From an uncultured Erysipelotrichaceae bacterium (lineage in GTDB: Bacteria; Bacillota_I; Bacilli_A; Erysipelotrichales; Erysipelotrichaceae), in assembly GCA_902782955.1 (NCBI GenBank), contig CACZPD010000041.1, positions 1-7,887 of the forward strand: a DNA stretch of 7,887 nucleotides. Reading direction: 5' to 3'. Each line of letters begins with the position of its first letter. The stretch's first letter is position 1. The translations under genes and the position numbers were made by a program. The notes below the pieces were generated by a model. The model ran no database searches and was not told where the DNA came from. It saw nothing but the letters and a program-made list of their open reading frames with translations. Positions 5,818 to 7,887 of the stretch are shown here, in pieces.

Positions 5818-6423
5818 ATGAACAACATCGAAATCAAAGCAAGCAATTTCACACCTGTGCATACACAGGTCAAGTATGAGGCGGAAGGCATTGTTGAAGT
5901 CATCAAGACTGACAAGGAACTGCCGGATGAAAACACTTATCTGAAAGCAGATAATATCATGTTCCATAACGGCGTGATCGAAGTGGACGTATGCGGAAAA
6001 CTTCTGCCGGATGCACCGGATTATGCCAGAGGATTTATCGGGATCGTGTTCCGCGCAAACGAGAATGACAGCGAGTTCGAATCCTTTTATATCCGTCCGA
6101 CAAACGGAAAAGGCTGTACGGATCCAGTCAGGAAAATACATGGATGCCAGTACTTCTCCTATCCGGGATACACATTCTCCTATTTCCGTGAATTCGGAAT
6201 CGGCGGATATGAAGGAAGCGTGGATACGATTTCCCTGGGAGAGTGGAGCCATATCAGGGCAGAGATCACAGATGACACAGGTGTTTTCTTCGTGGACGGC
6301 GTCAAAGTTCTGGAAGTCAACGGATTTAAACATGGTCCCTCCTCCAGGGGCTCCGTCGGTTTATATGTGGATATCGGAACGGATGGTTTCTTCCGCAATC
6401 TGAAGATCGAATGTACTGACTGA
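5818..6423 (+). CDS. Cytosolic jelly-roll (LamG/DUF1080-like) protein
   Basis: Protein of 201 residues with a concanavalin-like jelly-roll fold, resembling the LamG / 3-keto-disaccharide hydrolase (DUF1080) group. Seen features are ARGFIGIVFRANEND (70-84, core strand), FESFYIRPTNGKG (88-99), a conserved-looking loop GCQYFSYPGYTFSYFREFG (109-127), SLGEWSHIRAEITDDTGVFFVDGVKVLEVNGF (139-170, the strand pair with F-V-D-G-x-x-V) and GSVGLYVDIGTDGFFRNLKI (178-197), the classic last strands. ATG 5818 is chosen because AAGAGGA precedes it by seven bases and the fold begins right after it. An upstream open stretch from 5701 is not domain-like. There is no signal peptide, so it acts in the cytosol, unusual for a carbohydrate-binding-type fold. 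It is the first gene of the operon opposite the HxlR regulator. It may bind or cleave a sugar or glycosyl conjugate; no catalytic residues can be assigned. Confidence 0.78.
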   Translation: MNNIEIKASNFTPVHTQVKYEAEGIVEVIKTDKELPDENTYLKADNIMFHNGVIEVDVCGKLLPDAPDYARGFIGIVFRANENDSEFESFYIRPTNGKGCTDPVRKIHGCQYFSYPGYTFSYFREFGIGGYEGSVDTISLGEWSHIRAEITDDTGVFFVDGVKVLEVNGFKHGPSSRGSVGLYVDIGTDGFFRNLKIECTD

Positions 6424-6462
6424 GAGTATCAGTAAAAGAAAAATGAAAGGTGGTGAGGCAGG

Positions 6463-7392
6463 ATGATTATCAATACCGGGCAGAGGACAGATATCCCTGC
6501 CTTCTATTCTGAATGGTTTGCGAACAGGCTGAAAGAAGGTTTTGTCTGTGTGCGCAATCCGTATAATCCGAATCAGGTCAGCCGCTACCGTCTTGATCCG
6601 TCGGTCGTGGATGTGATCGGGTTCTGTACAAAGAATCCGGCACCGATGTTTCCGTATATGGACCTGCTGAAGGAATACGGGCAGTACTGGTTTGTGACCA
6701 TCACACCCTACGGCAGGGATATTGAACCGCATGTACCGGACAAGCATCAGCTGCTGGAAGATTTCCGGAAACTGTCGAATATCGTCGGGAAGAATTCGGT
6801 CGGATGGCGGTATGATCCGATCTTTCTTTCGGACAGATATACCATGGATTATCATATCCGCGCGTTTGAACAGATCGCCGCCGCGCTGGACGGTTATACA
6901 GAAACCGTAGTCATCAGTTTTATTGATCTTTATCCCAAGGTCAGACGGAATTTCCCGGAAGCAAAGGAAGTTCCGAAAGAGATGCGCCTGGAGCTGGGAA
7001 AGAAACTGATCGAAATCGCCCGTGCGCACGGAATGACAGTCAAACCATGCGCGGAAGGGGATGAGCTTGCGGCATATGGGGCTGACTGCAGCGGCTGCAT
7101 GAAGATCAGTGATTATGAAAAAGCGAGCGGGAAGCATCTGAATGCGCCGAAAAAGAAAGGTGCCAGGGCAGAATGCGCATGTTATCTGTCCTGTGATATC
7201 GGGGCGTATAACACATGCAGGCATCTCTGCAGGTACTGTTATGCGAACGCGGAACCGGAAAGGGTCCTTGCGCAGAGCAGGCTGCATGATCCGGAATCTC
7301 CTTTCCTGATCGGCAGTTACAGGGAAGGTGACCAGATTCATGATGTCCCGCAGAAGTCGTGGATCGACATGCGGACAAGTCTGATGATATAA
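6463..7392 (+). CDS. DUF1848 family protein with C-terminal Cys-rich, radical-SAM-like motif
   Basis: Full-length DUF1848 protein (309 residues, family-typical). Diagnostic blocks are [25 protein letters not shown] (2-26), [33 protein letters not shown] (30-62), [12 protein letters not shown] (78-89) and [13 protein letters not shown] (114-126), suggesting a TIM-barrel-like alpha/beta enzyme. The C-terminal third is packed with cysteines: C196, C209, C212, C238, C240, C244, C252, C256, C259. The last three form C-x3-C-x2-C within [15 protein letters not shown], the spacing and even the Y-C-Y context of radical-SAM cluster motifs, but at the wrong end of the protein. An iron-sulfur cluster is therefore likely. 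The biochemical activity of DUF1848 is not known to me. The start follows AAAGGTGGTGAGG, and the gene lies 39 bases after the jelly-roll gene and 31 before the macrodomain gene, so co-transcription is near certain. Confidence 0.92.
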   Translation: MIINTGQRTDIPAFYSEWFANRLKEGFVCVRNPYNPNQVSRYRLDPSVVDVIGFCTKNPAPMFPYMDLLKEYGQYWFVTITPYGRDIEPHVPDKHQLLEDFRKLSNIVGKNSVGWRYDPIFLSDRYTMDYHIRAFEQIAAALDGYTETVVISFIDLYPKVRRNFPEAKEVPKEMRLELGKKLIEIARAHGMTVKPCAEGDELAAYGADCSGCMKISDYEKASGKHLNAPKKKGARAECACYLSCDIGAYNTCRHLCRYCYANAEPERVLAQSRLHDPESPFLIGSYREGDQIHDVPQKSWIDMRTSLMI

Positions 7393-7423
7393 ACGGGAAT
7401 ATAAAAGAAAGAAGGTGACGCAG

Positions 7424-7822
7424 ATGGATCAGAAGGAAAGACTGGACTATCTTGTTGAACAGTTTAAAGAAGACTCCGTACAATACCGTGATCTGGAAAC
7501 GCCCGCTGATACAGACGGGAAAAGACAGGTCCTACGCTCCCTGATGAATATCCGGATGCCGGGAATCCTTCCGCCATCCGTACTGGCTGTGCAGGATGAA
7601 TATCTGCAGGAACGCATCCGTGAAAACGGGATCGTGACATTGTCTCAGATACCGACGATTGCGGAACAGGGCAGCAGGCATCCGTTTGCGGATCAGATTT
7701 CGATCTGGCAGGGTGATATTACAAGGCTGGCTGCTGACGCAATCGTGAATGCGGCCAACTCGCAGATGCTGGGCTGTTTTGTCCCGATGCATACATGCAT
7801 TGACAACCCGATGCTGAACTGA
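7424..7822 (+). CDS. Zinc-type macrodomain protein-ADP-ribose hydrolase, truncated
   Basis: N-terminal half of a zinc-dependent macrodomain hydrolase of the kind that removes ADP-ribose from proteins and is often encoded beside M-class sirtuins (S. aureus SAV0325 type). Visible are the family's helical N-terminal extension (1-85, including [26 protein letters not shown]), then the macrodomain start [26 protein letters not shown] (92-117) with the Q-G-D-I-T and N-A-A-N ADP-ribose-binding motifs. Next is the zinc-ligand segment C118-x4-H123-x-C125 followed by IDN. Complete members have about 260 residues; this frame stops at residue 132, just after the zinc motif, so most of the macrodomain is missing. 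ATG 7424 is preferred over GTG 7415 because AAGAAGG lies eight to nine bases before it. The copy is probably non-functional unless the break is an assembly artefact. A Sir2-type gene would be expected downstream but is outside the window. Confidence 0.85.
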   Translation: MDQKERLDYLVEQFKEDSVQYRDLETPADTDGKRQVLRSLMNIRMPGILPPSVLAVQDEYLQERIRENGIVTLSQIPTIAEQGSRHPFADQISIWQGDITRLAADAIVNAANSQMLGCFVPMHTCIDNPMLN

Positions 7823-7887
7823 ATCACACACTTTGCGTAAATATCATACGTAGAGACATACGAACATTACTGGAGTTGGCAGTTTGC
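7808..7887. other. Unassigned sequence after the break in the macrodomain gene
   Basis: From about 7808 the sequence no longer encodes a recognisable macrodomain in any frame. The gene's own frame has stops at 7820 and 7835, and another frame stays open to the window edge but gives no family match. It may be the end of an inserted element, the far side of a deletion, or an assembly junction. No inverted repeat partner or target duplication can be checked within the window. Confidence 0.4.

Noticed and set aside
5764..6333. Minus-strand open frame opposite the jelly-roll gene
   Set aside because: Antisense shadow: the + strand gene has a ribosome site, fold signatures and operon context; the minus frame has none.
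6361..7341. Long open frame on the minus strand (326 codons) opposite the DUF1848 gene
   Set aside because: The plus strand encodes a clear full-length DUF1848 protein with a good ribosome site. The minus-strand product has no recognisable domain and is Cys/Arg/Ile-rich in the way antisense frames are.
7415..7423. GTG start three codons upstream for the macrodomain protein
   Set aside because: The GTG overlaps the ribosome-binding sequence AAGAAGGTG that serves ATG 7424.
7802..7887. Simple one-base frameshift as the cause of macrodomain truncation
   Set aside because: None of the three forward frames after 7808 resumes recognisable macrodomain sequence up to the window end, so a single indel does not explain the break.
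1..7887. tRNA genes, rRNA, CRISPR arrays, riboswitches
   Set aside because: No cloverleaf with the T-loop consensus, no regularly spaced repeats and no known riboswitch core were noticed when reading both strands; intergenic gaps are short apart from 3019-3339 and 5560-5817, which are described.

Overview
The window looks like accessory or variable chromosome from a low-to-moderate GC Bacillota, plausibly a gut member of Erysipelotrichia or Lachnospiraceae. This rests on purine-rich Shine-Dalgarno sites, tight same-strand gene runs, Rho-independent terminators, and families (HxlR/DUF24 regulator, DUF1848, zinc-type macrodomain, CPBP protease, transglutaminase-like protein) that co-occur in such genomes. 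The taxon is an inference. No tRNA, rRNA, CRISPR array, complete insertion sequence or replication origin is seen.

Region A (1-3132, + strand) holds five genes in one direction: a transglutaminase-like protein cut by the left window edge, an uncharacterised 178-residue protein, a flavodoxin-domain protein, an uncharacterised 201-residue protein rich in Trp and Tyr, and an iron-sulfur-flavoprotein-like NAD(P)H-dependent FMN reductase. The third and fourth genes are separated by one base and are probably translationally coupled. The run ends at a strong hairpin plus T-run (3099-3132), with a weaker hairpin before it. There is no obvious single pathway, but two of the five are flavin proteins.

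Region B (3133-5206, + strand) starts with a 207-bp intergenic region carrying two copies of the inverted repeat GTTAG-N6-CTAAC. One sits just downstream of a candidate promoter. It is followed by an alpha/beta hydrolase, an overlapping gene for the front part of a CPBP-type membrane protease that appears broken at its catalytic motif, and a four-helix membrane protein of unknown function. A bidirectional terminator (about 5168-5206) closes this unit and also serves the convergent regulator gene.

Region C (5230-7887) is the most interesting part. A minus-strand HxlR/DUF24 regulator with the family's N-terminal cysteine diverges from a plus-strand operon: a cytosolic jelly-roll (LamG/DUF1080-like) protein, a DUF1848 protein whose Cys-rich C-terminus contains a radical-SAM-like CxxxCxxC, and a zinc-type macrodomain protein-ADP-ribose hydrolase. 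The divergent intergenic region contains an imperfect palindrome and a direct repeat that could be the regulator's operator. The combination suggests a thiol- or electrophile-responsive operon tied to removal of protein ADP-ribosylation, but that is a hypothesis. The macrodomain reading frame stops just after its zinc-ligand motif, and the last roughly 80 bases do not look like the rest of the gene. This copy is therefore probably interrupted by a deletion, an insertion or an assembly junction.
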